Shown here one piece after another: positions 34,124 through 44,965 of a DNA stretch of 64,000 bases (its first letter is position 1; each line of letters begins with the position of its first letter). The DNA is taken from NCBI GenBank assembly GCA_029532415.1, contig JAQOTA010000047.1, positions 124,001-188,000 of the forward strand, given 5' to 3'. The DNA is from Marasmius tenuissimus (taxonomy: Eukaryota > Basidiomycota > Agaricomycetes > Agaricales > Marasmiaceae). The notes under the pieces are model-generated. The model saw only the letters and a program-made list of their open reading frames with translations. It searched no databases and was not told the origin of the DNA. The translations under genes and the position numbers were made by a program.

Positions 34124-34431
34124 TTAGTGGTTTGAGAGCTGTTCAGAATACAACACACCCGTCACCGTCCGCTCGATATCGAACCCTATCTTCCTCAGAC
34201 TGTGAAGCTTCGCAATCGCCGAGTTCCACCCAGAGATATGCAATCTACCATTGAGTCGTCCCAGCTGTCCCAGCAATTTCTTTACCCGCCCTGAGTACGC
34301 GTATGAGCAAAGCCCTATCCCAAAAGTGGACGTGAAATGGTGAGAAGAGCGAACTCACGGTAAATTGAAATTGCGCACGAGACTCCGAAGAGAAAGCGCT
34401 CAGGCCTGAGCCTCTCGTTTCTGACCTCCAT
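34124..34431 (-). CDS. Small hypothetical protein, two exons
   Basis: Not recognised. ATG 34431 starts MEVRNERLRPERFLFGVSCA. A GTGAGT intron (34358-34291, phase 1) joins to RVKKLLGQLGRLNGRLHISG and WNSAIAKLHSLRKIGFDIER, ending SEQLSNH at 34124. The 79-aa product is basic and helical. The second exon has regular leucine spacing typical of a folded helical domain, so it may also be the last exons of a longer gene. No TATA is evident apart from GTTATACT about 60 bp upstream. Confidence 0.4.
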
Positions 34432-34769
34432 TATCACCAATTATCAACCCACCACAACTTGACAATCTCAGTATAACCTTTCCGTCATCGAAGATACCTA
34501 CACACCGGACAGCTCTGAGAAAGATACACAACACGGGCGGTACGCTGACAGTCACAAAGAAATATGACGACTGTCCAGACGCCGACGACGCGTCAAACAA
34601 TGCTCTCGAACGGAAACAGAATGCAGAAGGAGTCTTCTGAGGCGAATAACTGTACGTTCATGCCTACATGAAGTTTCCGATGTCCTGAACTGCGCTCATA
34701 AGTCCACAGGCACAATTGCTACAAGTATTGGAGCCCGATGTCGATCTCGGGCTGAAATATTGGACTCGG

Positions 34770-35010
34770 TCGGGGGCGTTCAGGAGAAGAAAAAATAATC
34801 CATTGCAACAGTAAGTCGCGGAACAGATACGATGCCAGATATAAGGCTTTGTTTACTCTTTACGATAAACAGACCGCCCTTCACGGCTTTCGACACGCAT
34901 ACCACCAGGAAGAAGGCAACAATGGGCTCGAAAGACCCTTTAGGTGGCGCAGCCCCTATCAGCCGATGCTTTCGTTGGGTCACAATTCAATATTGGCATG
35001 CAGAGGGAGC
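34770..35010 (+). repeat. Dispersed repeat, partner of 54010-54240
   Basis: Shared landmarks in the same order and orientation are GTTCAGGAGAA(G/A)AAAAAA..TCCAT, AACAGTAAGTC / GATAGTAAGTC, ACCAC(CAG)GAAGAA and CCCTTT(A/G)GGTGGCGCAGCC. The copy at 54010 lies upstream of S5. Nothing indicates coding. Confidence 0.5.
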
Positions 35011-35445
35011 TTCATCTACGAAACTGACTACCAATGCTGGGATGTCAGCCGGAAAGAGAATGTGACTCCAGACACCTATCAGGTGGCACAGTCGATCTAG
35101 CGGTGGGGGGCTAGTTGAACACATATGCCCCACGTTGCTCGAGGGACTGAAGTCCATCTTCGAGCTCGAGGTCTGAATCAACGATGTCGGTCAAGGATGT
35201 TCGCCCTTTGATGAGCTGCAACTTCGGGAGGCTTTGTCCTCGAAAGAACGTTTGAAGCTCAAGCAATGTCACATGACTTTTGTCGTCGAGTTATCTGCGA
35301 GGGACACTCGCAAGGCCAAAATCACGAACGAACATCTACGACTCTTCCAGACCGTCATCGTTTCGCCTAATGCGTCGGGTCGTCGCCACGGTGAAGGGTG
35401 ATCATCGCGCCCGACTCCATGGGGCAGTTCCTTGCCTGGCAGGTG

Positions 35446-35479
35446 CCTATCCTGCTCCGTTTGTACAATAAATAAAACC
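35446..35479 (-). repeat. 34-bp inverted partner of 45077-45110
   Basis: The reverse complement (GGTTTTATTTATTGTACAAA...) is identical base for base to 45077-45110, 0.77 kb upstream of S3. Similarity continues weakly on both sides. Confidence 0.75.
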
Positions 35480-35633
35480 ACGCATTGACCTGAATATTGA
35501 CACCCGCCTAGAGGTATCGGAGATGACATGCACCCATTGCCTTGGACAATATGGGTGTTTGCGGGTGAAGAAAGGTAAAGAAATGTCAACGCGTGGGAAG
35601 CTCCTGCTTCAATGCGGACTCCAACACGTATCT

Positions 35634-35709
35634 CCAGTTCCTACGCGCATCTTCAGTTCCTATGCGCATCTTCAATTCCTACGCGCATCTCCAGTTCCGA
35701 CACGTATGG
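35634..35709. repeat. 19-bp minisatellite, four units
   Basis: Units of the form (T/C)CA(G/A)TTCCTACGCGCATCT at 35634, 35653, 35672 and 35691. The last is diverged, and half a unit precedes the first. Short and local. Confidence 0.75.
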
Positions 35710-36031
35710 TTTCGGCCTCTCAAAATTGGTAGTTCCGTCCTCAGTTCCATATTCAATGAAGTTCTGCTGTCTGGCGGACACTGATCTCACTACTGTCGGG
35801 CCCTCATAAGTGTTGGATTTGGATCCAATTTCCTCAACTCACGTCCGGTGTATATGGGACCTTCCTTTTTTGTACTAGTTCATTTTTTGTGCAGTAACTG
35901 TAAGCCACCCAAGCCACCCGAAATTCGAAGTACCTGAGTTTGAATTTTCTCTGTGTATCGTTCGGTATTTGCTTTGACCGACAGCTTCCATTCCCGTTAC
36001 CTCCCTCTCCTCGTCCGCCTCATTCTTCAAC

Positions 36032-37639
36032 ATGGCTAAAGCAGAAGATATAAAGCCTTGCCAAAGGTGCCAGGATTGCGACGATTATGAGTCGAACGAC
36101 TCAGACTCGGAACCCGATCGTGCCAGAGTGCCGTGTAAAAATTGTGGATGCAAGAAGAAGGAGCACATAGCTGCCAAGGGAAGGGGGAAAAAGTCGTCTG
36201 GTGGTCTCTCTGTACCCGCAATCTTCAAAAAGGTCTTCGCCGAAAAGACAGATGAGGAAGCGGCTGACCTCCTCTCGAGCGCCAATCAGGAGGCAAAAGA
36301 CGGTTTGCAATCGAAGAACAAAAAGAAAGGACGAAAGGTAAGAGTTATTTGAACGGGACACTGTCTGTATATTAGACTGATCCTTCTCTCATACTATAGG
36401 CTTCCGAGCCTAACAAAGCCAGTGCTGGCGCCGACAAGTCATACGTGCTGACCTCGATCTACTTGAACGTTGAGGGAACTTGCATCGTAAGTGCTATCCC
36501 CCGCTGTGAAATTCAAGCTCAATGCTAATCGATGATTTCCTCAGATCCCGAATCCAAAAGACGACAGCACGAAGCTCATTGTTCCACGATCTGCTGCAGC
36601 CATCACTCGCCACCAATGGTTCGAGGCCTGCAGCCTTGGTCATGCCATCCAGTCGGCAAAGATCGAGATACCTCCCAACGCGTCCTTCAGGGACATCGAC
36701 ACAGTCATTCGTGAAAATCTCCCGAAGCCGTTCGAATACTTCGCCACGTCATGGAAAAAGGACTACCCACCCTATGTCTTTGGCTACACGGAAGGTCACG
36801 GCAGGTCAGCAAAAATCAAGTTGTATCAGACTACTCTCGAGCCCAATGGACAAGAGCTCAGACGTCTGAGCGAGGGGCCTACTGGAAAGGGTATTTCCAG
36901 CAACCAGCTCATCCTCGGTGCGTTTTTCTCATAGCTTAGACCTGCTTTGAAGAGCAAAGCTGATTGTTTTTTGTCTTGTATCTAGTGTCGCGAAAAGAGA
37001 TCCCTCCCAATGTTGTATCGAGTTGGGGAACGACTAACATAGCCGCTGTCATTGACTCAGATGATGACGACTATAGCTATAAGGGTATGTGCGATATCAC
37101 ATATGTGCCGCAGCAATACTAACTCACTATGTTCCTTTTGGTGTAGTTGAATCTCCGATTCCTAAAGCGTCGTCGAAAGGAAAAAATGACGGACGCAAGT
37201 ACAAACACAAAATCTCCTCTGATTCCGACGAGGCGACCACCGGTGAGTAGTCTCGATATCTGGTCGGATTCCTATCTATGAGACTGATTGAATTCTTGGC
37301 AAAGACACTGACTCCAAAGTCGTATTAAGACCTCGTAAGAAGGTAGCAGTCAAGGAGGAAATCGAAATTGATTCAGATTCCGATGGTTTTGAAGTCAACA
37401 TGGACGAATATGGTGCTATAATTCAAGCCACCACAGGAGGTGCTTCGGATGGTGGTATCGAATACGCAGTTGGCAACGACGGGAGGAATGCAGAGGATAC
37501 TACGGATGACAACTTCTCATTTCCGTTCGTAGCGACCACCCCCCCAAGGATGGAAGGTCAATCATCGATGGACCCTTATTTCTCCAAACCCCGTCCCGAT
37601 GACGATCCGTTCTCTAATAAACCCAACCTTGATTTCTGA
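36032..37639 (+). CDS. Orphan protein with N-terminal cysteine cluster
   Basis: Six or seven exons with short introns. ATG 36032 starts MAKAEDIKPCQRCQDCDDYE. Then comes PCKNCGCKKKEHIAAKGRGK, so CxxCxxC and CxxCxC-x4-H groups form a probable zinc-binding module. Later exons give SYVLTSIYLNVEGTCI, then IPNPKDDSTKLIVPRSAAAI and HQWFEACSLGHAIQSAKIEI, LPKPFEYFATSWKKDYPPYV and RKEIPPNVVSSWGTT. The C terminus alternates acidic Ser/Asp runs with basic patches (KASSKGKNDGRKYKHK) and ends DDPFSNKPNLDF. This arrangement recurs in Agaricomycete orphan genes, but I cannot name a function; the charged tail suggests a nuclear protein. First donor at 36338, first acceptor at 36399, stop at 37639. Confidence 0.65.
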
Positions 37640-37833
37640 TTGATAATGTTTTTTGACGTTATTTACTCCTTGTTCGTTACAGTTGCCTTTGCCATTCAAC
37701 TGGTAGGCTATGCCTTTTGTCCCGTAGCACCGACATGTCAGTATTGTAGTCACCAGTCTGTATGTACATAAGATACAATATGATATGTCTCTTGAATCGA
37801 ACCACCTAGACTTGTTGACGTAAATACATAAGT

Positions 37834-39923
37834 TCAACTGTTCTCTTCGAAAAACTGTTTCAAGGTTTGACGACGTTTTCTCCCACTATTTCCTTTCGTT
37901 CTCCCCCCCTTTCCGTTAGTCTTTCTGTTAGTCCTTCCCTTTCCTTTGTTCCCTTTTGTCCGTTCCTTCTGCTCTCCCCCCTTCTCCTTTGCTTTCCTAC
38001 TCTCCTTCGAAAGCTTGTTCGCCACTACATCCTTGACGCAAGGTCTCATCAAACGAAATCTGCCCACATTTATGGTGATGCGTCTACCCCGAGAGAATTG
38101 GAGATGCTTGGGAATAGGCGAGACCTTTTCTGCGAGGTCTGCGTGTTTCCTAGTCCAGCTATTCCCTATGAAAGCCATAAATGAATATGGGCCAAGGGAT
38201 GTACTGTTGAATTCCCTTATAACGTCAGATTCGGGCGATTGAGGTTCGAGTTCCTATAATGAAAATTAGATCTTTGTTGTTTAACTGTAGAGAATTGAGC
38301 GTACTACCGGTACTTTGGTCCATGAATGTTTCACTTGTAGTGTAAAAGGACAGTAGCAATATACTGGTGACGGTTTCTTCTTCTTTGTATAGCCAACGAT
38401 GAATCGGTAGTTGGGTATGTGTGTGCGTGAAGATCGCGAAAACTTGGAAGTCGGTATAGTAATGTTTGGAAGTTCATCGCGACGTGCTGCAACATATCAA
38501 TTCTCCGATCTATTGCACAGATAAGTTGAAACACTCACTAGCCCCTTTACCATTCAGATCAAGCAATGCGTTCTTATCGAAAAGGTTCAGTCTACGAGCC
38601 TCTGACAACCAAGCTTGGTCCACGAAAATGGTCGAGCGACGATAAGCAAAGACACCCAAACGAATGAATCGTTTGTGGGCCCTCGGCATCATCCTCAATG
38701 GAAGTTCAGATGAAACATATGGGAGAGGAGGTTTCGAACGGAAAATGAGCTCATCGACTGCCTGAAAGTGAGAAAAGATCCCTTTGACCAATCTCGTCCA
38801 GACGGAGTTGGATGAGCATACATAGTGAACGGGCATGGCGGGATGGATGAAGTTCTGGATCAAGAGATCGCATGCCTCTTGAGCACCCAAACCATTGAAG
38901 TGCTTTGCGTCTGACTTGATTACCATGTAGATAGGTCTCATGTCCGGTTTCTTCTTATTTGTGATACGTCGGCGAAACTGAAGGAGGGATGACTGCATCT
39001 CTCTAATCTCTAAGAGTGCATCAGGACCATGGCTAGTGCTCCACAAATAGGGCCAGATCTACTTATATTTCAATATTATATTTTTTCTATCTTCTAACAC
39101 ATACCGTGGAATTCGCGTCAAAATCTCTTTCTTCACAGTCCCGTCGCAACCTCATTACGTGAAAGACAATCTGAACATTGTGATCACAAAAGAGGAGCGT
39201 CCAATCCGGGCGAATAAATGCTGCTTGGATGGAGAGACGGCATTCGCCACCAGGTCCATACACAAACTCGAGGGGAACGCGGTACGCCATAGATTTTGAA
39301 CCGCGGGTGACGGGCGCTTTGGAGGTTATAACATTATACTGTGTAGTAGGCATCCAAAAACAATGACCTTCGAGTGCAAAGTGCACTCTTACAATGAACT
39401 AAAGGATAACGTGAGGTAGGAAGACAGGCACACCCATTTCTACTTACCTGACCAAATCCGACAACCATCTCCTTTCCTCGAGTAGCACAATATAATCTAC
39501 CTTTGGCGTCCAGATTATTGAAGATCTCCGCAACAGACACAGGTAGTGAGTCATTTGTTGGATATCGTACAAATGATAAGCCAGAACAGGCTTCGGAGTT
39601 CTGGTCAGAACTATCGGGTAGAGTACATGTTTTGCAGGCGATTAAGGGAAAGTGCTCGGTGATTGGTTGAAAGATAGTGTCGGAAGCAGAGGATGTATGT
39701 GCTGTTACTGTTTGTTTACCGCCATGCATATTTGCTAGTCCTTTGAGATGAAATTTCCATCGACCTGTGCATCGCTAAGATGATGGTATGGCGTTCTAAT
39801 CGAGGAAAATTCCCTACCATGCTCAGAAGGATGCTCAGGCAGTAGACCGGATACTTTACCACGCTTGTTGGCAAGGTGTTTGACATCCCGCTCTCCAAAT
39901 CTGATCACTTTTCGTTCGGGCAT
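37834..39923 (-). CDS. Orphan multi-exon protein with highly basic C-terminal tail
   Basis: Six exons join with agreeing phases. ATG 39923 gives MPERKVIRFGERDVKHLANK. Then come WKFHLKGLANMHGGKQTVTA and FVRYPTNDSLPVSVAEIFNN, then VHFALEGHCFWMPTTQYNVI, YGPGGECRLSIQAAFIRPDW and WTRLVKGIFSHFQAVDELIF, and then TSKFSRSSRTHIPNYRFIVG. The last exon (37834-38258) turns into a Lys/Gly/Arg-rich tail (KGNKGKGRTNRKTNGKGGRT) ending QTLKQFFEENS. The body has aromatic-rich β-like stretches and no membrane segment. The tail, encoded by a polypurine tract, could bind nucleic acid. No family recognised. It ends about 195 bp from the end of the convergent gene at 36032-37639. Confidence 0.6.
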
Positions 39924-40424
39924 GGGCGTGTATAGTGGTTGGAGATGGATGTAGATCACAAAGCAGTGAGATCATGAACGATATGATACTGACCGACCGA
40001 AAGCAATACATAAAAGGCAAGGTTTTCCCATCTACAAAAAAACGAAATCTTTTGTTTGGAGGCAAGTGGCGGGAAAGTTAGGACATGATTAGCAAGGCAT
40101 TTTGCTTGCCATCAAGTCCCAAATGGTTTCCAGACAAATGAGCAAGGGTTTGGGAAGGGATGAGCATGACAAGCATGCCCATTTTTTGAGCGGAACGTGA
40201 AGAACATGTGCTTACATAATATCAATCAGGACTTGTGGGCCGCGCCTATGTTGGACTTGCTCAACACTATATCGACACAGGGTTCACCACTCTTATGGAC
40301 TCTCTCATCACTCAGAACAATCATCTAGGCTGCTTTGTCAGCAAACAATCTGCACCTGTTAATTTCTTCCGGCCATATTGAAGATACGGGATGTACTTGA
40401 AGGATATGAGATGCGCAGGGAGCA
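39924..40424. other. Intergenic, no feature seen
   Basis: About 500 bases between the orphan gene and the tandem array. No gene or strong motif. Confidence 0.4.
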
Positions 40425-41180
40425 GGTGAGTCAATTGCCAGTCATTTGGTGGGTTCCAGGGCTTAAATTAACCGTTAGGAACGTCGTATCAAGTCATAGC
40501 TTACCGCTTATCAACCGCTTTCCTGGTTCTGGAGATATGGTAGATTCAAGCTTGGGTGGAGGTGAACATGGGGCAGGTCAGTCAATTTTAAGTCGTTTTG
40601 GACGTTTGGGGGCTCAAAATAATTGTTAGTAAAGTCGTATTATGGGGCAACTTACCGCTAGTCAATCGCTTTTACCGTTCTGGAGATATGAGGGGTGCAA
40701 GATTAAGGGGAGGGGTATGGCAGGTGAGTCAAATCTGAATCGTTTCGGACGCTCAGGGGCGCAAATTAATCGTTAGAACAGTCTCAATAAGGGGCAACTT
40801 ACCGCTTATCCGTCGCTTTTGCCGTTCTGAAGATATGGCAGGTCCAAGTTTGGGTGGGGGTGAACATATGACAGGTTGGTCGATTCTGGCTCGTTTTGAA
40901 CGTTTGGGGGCTCAAAATAATCGTTCATACAGTCGTATCAAGGGGCAACTTACCGCTAGTCAACCGCTTTTACCGTTCTGGAGATATGGGAGGTGCAAGA
41001 CTGGGGGGAGGGGGTATGGCAGGTGAGTCAAATCTGAATCGTTCCGGACGCTCAGGGGCGCAAATTAATCGTTAGAACAGTCTCAATAAGGGGCAACTTA
41101 CCGCTCATCCGTCGCTTTTGCTGTTCTAAAGATATGTCAGGTTCAGTTTGGGTGGGCGCACATAGGGCAGGTGGGTGATT
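40425..41180. repeat. Tandem array, ~148-bp monomer with two-monomer higher-order period
   Basis: Monomers begin near 40425, 40574, 40722, 40874 and 41020, and a partial one near 41167 (spacings 146-152 bp). Shared landmarks are a (G/T)GAGTCAA-type start, TCGTTT(C/T)GGACG, the GGGGCAACTTACCGCT(A/T) block and TTCTGGAGATATG. Monomers 3 and 5 are nearly identical (CGGACGCTCAGGGGCGCAAA...) and 2 and 4 resemble each other, which gives a ~298-bp higher-order unit. Each monomer contains CAG/GTGAGT on plus and CGG/GTAAGTT on minus. No open frame spans the array. Confidence 0.85.
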
Positions 41181-41261
41181 CAGATTGTTAGGTTGGCCTC
41201 ATCAGTCGCTTGTTCGTACAGGAATGTAGATAAATTGTGATTCACAACAATAACTTACTTA

Positions 41262-43363
41262 TTATGAAGCATTCTCTAACATATAGTCCATTACTACCAA
41301 TGCGCGCACCCACTTCATAGCCCGGGAACGCCATATGTGGTCAGGTAGATCAACACGTAGTTCCTTGGTCCCCTTCTTTCCTGTCTTCAACAGCTCATAT
41401 GCAGGGTAGCAGCCATTCTCCCATTCCTCGGGTAAGATCCCAAACCCACTAGGCTCCAGTCCCTCGTCCTCTGCCATAGTCAGAGCTTGACTGAACAGCT
41501 CGAGTTCACCTTGATCAAAGGGACATGGATAGCGTTTGACATGTACGCGCTGCATCAGTCCATCTAATCCATCGAATACCCGTCGTGCAGATGGTGGTAG
41601 GTCAAGTCCCTCGAGGTCGGAATCATCCGAGTCAGCCTCGGAGTTATCGTTGTCGGAGGAAAAGTCCTCATCAGACAAGTTTCCAGCTCCAGTTTGGCTG
41701 GAGGGACGCTCGTGATGGTCGGTGTCTGCCCCATAGTGATCATGAATCTCTGACGAAGTCATCCCGGTGCAATCGTCAATGTATACACCCTCAGTAGTCA
41801 TTCCGAGGAAACGCATATCCTATACTTTGCGCGTCAGCCACATTCCAAATATCAGTATAACGGATAAATACATACATTTGGGGACATGTTATACCCTCAC
41901 CCGAGATAGGATGGCTGTTCCACTCGTGTTGAAATGTCTTGCAGTCGGCATTGATTGAATCGAGGAAGAGGTATTGGAGGAGCCAAATGTGTAGATTGCT
42001 GGAGCGCACTAAACCATGAAGAGCTTCAAGCCTGAAGAAGAATGCTCTCCATGGCCGAGCAAACTGTCTCCCGACCTCTACCCACAACCGTTCTATACGT
42101 GTATTCCGAGTTGATCTAGGCACAAAGGTGGTCAGGATAATGATTAACAATGTCTATCTACCAGAACGAGTGAAGTCCAAACTTACGATCCCCAAATAAA
42201 TGATCCTCTATTGGCTCCCCGCATCAAAATCATGTAGAGTGCGACTAACTTGTTCTCAGTTCCATAATCGCCCCTTGTTCTTGAAGGAGTACCATAGTGC
42301 TCCGTAGCACCGTGAAACACTTGCAGTACTGTACTGGCACGGTTGTTGGTACTTGCCTGTAGACCCATAACCTAAAGAAACGCAGCCTTTAAGATCATAT
42401 TGAGGTCAGTATCGTCGAACACTTACGTTGCGCCCATATCCATCCACAATGCCATGTATAACTATTCCCCATAATATGAGCTTATGATGGCCATCTATGT
42501 GCCACAAGGCATTTGGTCGTGTCACTCTATACTTGCGCCGACGTATGGCCTGGTTTCGCCGGAGTATTATCCCAAGCCCATCTACACGCGCAATTGAAGC
42601 AAGGACTCGATGACGTTGGAGTCGGAGGTGGTGATGTGACTGCAGGTGGCCAACAAGATACGAGAGTCCTGAGCTGGGATGTTCGCGTCTGTAGTTCCGA
42701 ACTAACTTATCCAGTTCGCGATTGGAGATTCGGCTAAATCTCCAGTCTTCGATTCCATAGTTCTACTTCACATCAGCCACGATATGCTAATAGAGACTGA
42801 AAGGCATACTTTGATATATTTCCTGACAGTATGCCGGTGAACAGAAAGGACCCGTGTAAGCTTTGCAATGGTGATTCGACGTCCCGACTTCATTGCCTCG
42901 CGCAGGAAGCCAGTGTCAATCACTTTTGCAGGTCTGCCACGTTTCCTGTTGCGAGCCAGACGCACAGGCTTTGGTATAAACACATTTCTATCCTCACTAT
43001 AGAGTACAGGCCAATCAGTTCAATCCTCGATCTTCTAGGGGACTGATGAACTTACTGGTTCTTTGCCGATGCGTGTGCCTTTGCTAACCGTGCGGCTAAT
43101 CGAGCAAACCTCTCTGTATTGAGGTGAACCCAGGCCTCAGGAATACCTTCAGTCATAGCTTCAACCTCAAGAGCCTCGAGTAGAGGTAGTGCTTCATGCT
43201 CTATCATCTCCTTGTGTATAGCCAAACGACCGGCCTCTGCCTCTTGCCCGAGTACGCTGACTGCATTGGTGAAGATTGTCGACAATTGCTGAGTGGCATT
43301 GAGGATGTTGGGGGACCAAGGTATGTTGCCAGGTGGTATGGGAAGTGCTTCAAAATCGTCCAT
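41262..43363 (-). CDS. Integrase-core (DDE) protein, intact multi-exon gene
   Basis: Transposase/integrase-like protein of the type common in Agaricomycete genomes. ATG 43363 begins MDDFEALPIPPGNIPWSPNI. A helix-turn-helix exon follows (RNRKRGRPAKVIDTGFLREA, ITIAKLTRVLSVHRHTVRKY). Then come RELDKLVRNYRREHPSSGLS and a basic linker. The RNase-H fold has all three acidic residues: D in RPNALWHIDGHHKLILWGIV, D in SRTRGDYGTENKLVALYMIL, and E in RNTRIERLWVEVGRQFARPW. The C-terminal exon adds a long acidic stretch (DFSSDNDNSEADSDDSDLEG) and ends MDYMLENAS. Six introns are all in phase and no stop interrupts, so it is either a recently active element or a host gene. No terminal inverted repeats are visible around it. 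A tandem array abuts its 3' end. Confidence 0.85.
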
Positions 43364-43490
43364 GGCACTGTGAAGGAGAACGAGAGCCTGTAAGTACCAC
43401 AGAAGAAGTTCAACCGTGGGACACGTGCCCTGCCACAAACTTTTTTCACTACCGCCGTCACGGTCTTCTCAACCACTATCTATCCTACGG
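43364..43490. promoter_or_regulatory. 127-bp bidirectional promoter region
   Basis: The only space between the divergent starts of the integrase-core gene (ATG 43363, minus) and the BTB-like gene (ATG 43491, plus). It contains a CCACGTG-like word (GGGACACGTGCCC at 43417-43429) near the middle. Shared control is inferred from the spacing alone. Confidence 0.4.
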
Positions 43491-44754
43491 ATGATGGACA
43501 GCCAGTCAGTCACGACTCAAAGGCCCGCTGCCTGTATGTCGCTGGAGGAGTTCAATACCCGGCTTGCTTCAAACGACCCATTTCATCAGCTTGAACTGGA
43601 TGCATTGGTAGCACGTACTCTCTCGTGTAAGGAAGAAGGGTTCTGGTTTCCGGATGGGCGTGTTATTCTGGTGAGTCTCAATATGTTTCAGTGAGGACAA
43701 TCTTGACTTATATTTTGCAGGTCGGTGAAACAGCCTTCAAAGTCCATCTTTCGATAGTATTCGGAGAAATCGATGCCCTCAAAGACTGGGTCAATGAGAT
43801 GGTGAACCCCAAGATTCCTGTCGGACACCCAACACATCCCCTGCCTGGAACTGAGGCTTATCCCATGGTTCTGGAGAGTGGAGGTATCATCAGAAGTGAA
43901 CATGTTTTGAATTGGCTAAAAAATACGTTTACCAAAAGTCAGTATCCTTGTTTGCTGTTCCATGAGATTGCCCTGATACGCACCATGAATGTAGTGAGTC
44001 ATACCGGAAGCAGACATTTGACGAACACCACCTTGTTCACCTCCTCCATTTTGCGCACTTTTGGGTGGTTGACCATGCGGTTCGATTCGCTAAAGAAAAA
44101 CTCTATGGACTCGTAGCGGGAAAGGAGGCCAGCATTCGACTTGAATTTGCCCGTCGGTTCAAGTTTGGAGATTGGATCGAAGATGCTCTCGAGCATTACA
44201 TCGACATCACCTCCACCCCCCAATTGAAAGATATCAGACGTCAAGACATTGACCGTATGGGCTGGGATGCATACGAAATTGTTGTTCGTACTCGCGAAGC
44301 AGGCTACAAACGCCGGATAGAGCTAGCTTTAACCACGGTTCCATCGATGGGAATGAGCAACACCAGCCTCGAGCAAGTCGGCTGCAGTGTTGAAAGGCAC
44401 AGGAGCTGCCGGCAGGCATGGGAACACGGTTGGCGTTTTGAAGTAGCCCCTCGCCTCCTGGATTCGTCTCATCCATTGGGGCTACGACACGGGATCACGT
44501 CGTTCATTCGCATGCAAGCTGAAGCGGCTCTCCCTTCAGTGTATTCTAGAATCCATCCTCGTTGCTTATCAATCGCGCTCAACGAGCTATACTGGGGGCC
44601 TGAGGAGAGCCAGTACGGGTGGAAAGAGATCAGAGAAAAGGCAGTGGAGCATGTGAAGGGAGTGTATGGGTGCTGGCAGGGAAATGATGATGCTATCAAT
44701 GGTACGACTGAGGAGATTCCTTCTTCCACAACTTCTGAGACGGTAGTTGAGTGA
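43491..44754 (+). CDS. BTB/POZ-like protein
   Basis: Three exons. ATG 43491 (MMDSQSVTTQRPAACMSLEE) leads to SCKEEGFWFPDGRVIL and a GTGAGT donor. Exon 2 reads VGETAFKVHLSIVFGEIDAL, at the place of the BTB fold (FxVHxxIxxxxS), then YPMVLESGGIIRSEHVLNWL. After a donor at TCA/GTATCC, exon 3 resumes YRKQTFDEHHLVHLLHFAHF and WVVDHAVRFAKEKLYGLVAG, the helical extension seen in other Agaricomycete BTB proteins, then RRFKFGDWIEDALEHYIDIT. The frame is intact, about 380 aa. It belongs to a different branch from the BTB genes at 0.8 and 22 kb. The function is unknown beyond the adaptor role assumed for the family. Confidence 0.7.
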
Positions 44755-44859
44755 GGTGTATAAGTTCTTCAAGTTGTATATAGGTACAGCACCCAAAATG
44801 TAACATTTGTGTGTCGAAAAAAAAATTTGTGCCATGTCATGTGATAAATATGTGCCTGA

Positions 44860-44965
44860 AGTATCCGATTCGCGCGCCGGAGACAGCTTCGCGCGCTGAA
44901 ACCCGCTTGTGACGCGCCGGAGGCTCTTTTGCGCGTTGAAGACCACACACCGCGCGCTGACCTCA
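44860..44965. other. Cluster of GCGCG motifs
   Basis: Five near-regular CGCG words in about 95 bp (GCGCGCCGGAG, GCGCGCTGAA, ACGCGCCGGAG, GCGCGTTGAAG, GCGCGCTGACC). The alternating suffixes CCGGAG and TGAA give a period of about 40 bp. It lies about 0.9 kb upstream of S3. Confidence 0.6.

Noticed and set aside
34124..34431. Small two-exon gene as a sixth S-family member, because an S3-type upstream element lies inverted at 35.4 kb
   Set aside because: It has two exons, no hydrophobic segment and no TATA or leader of the S type.
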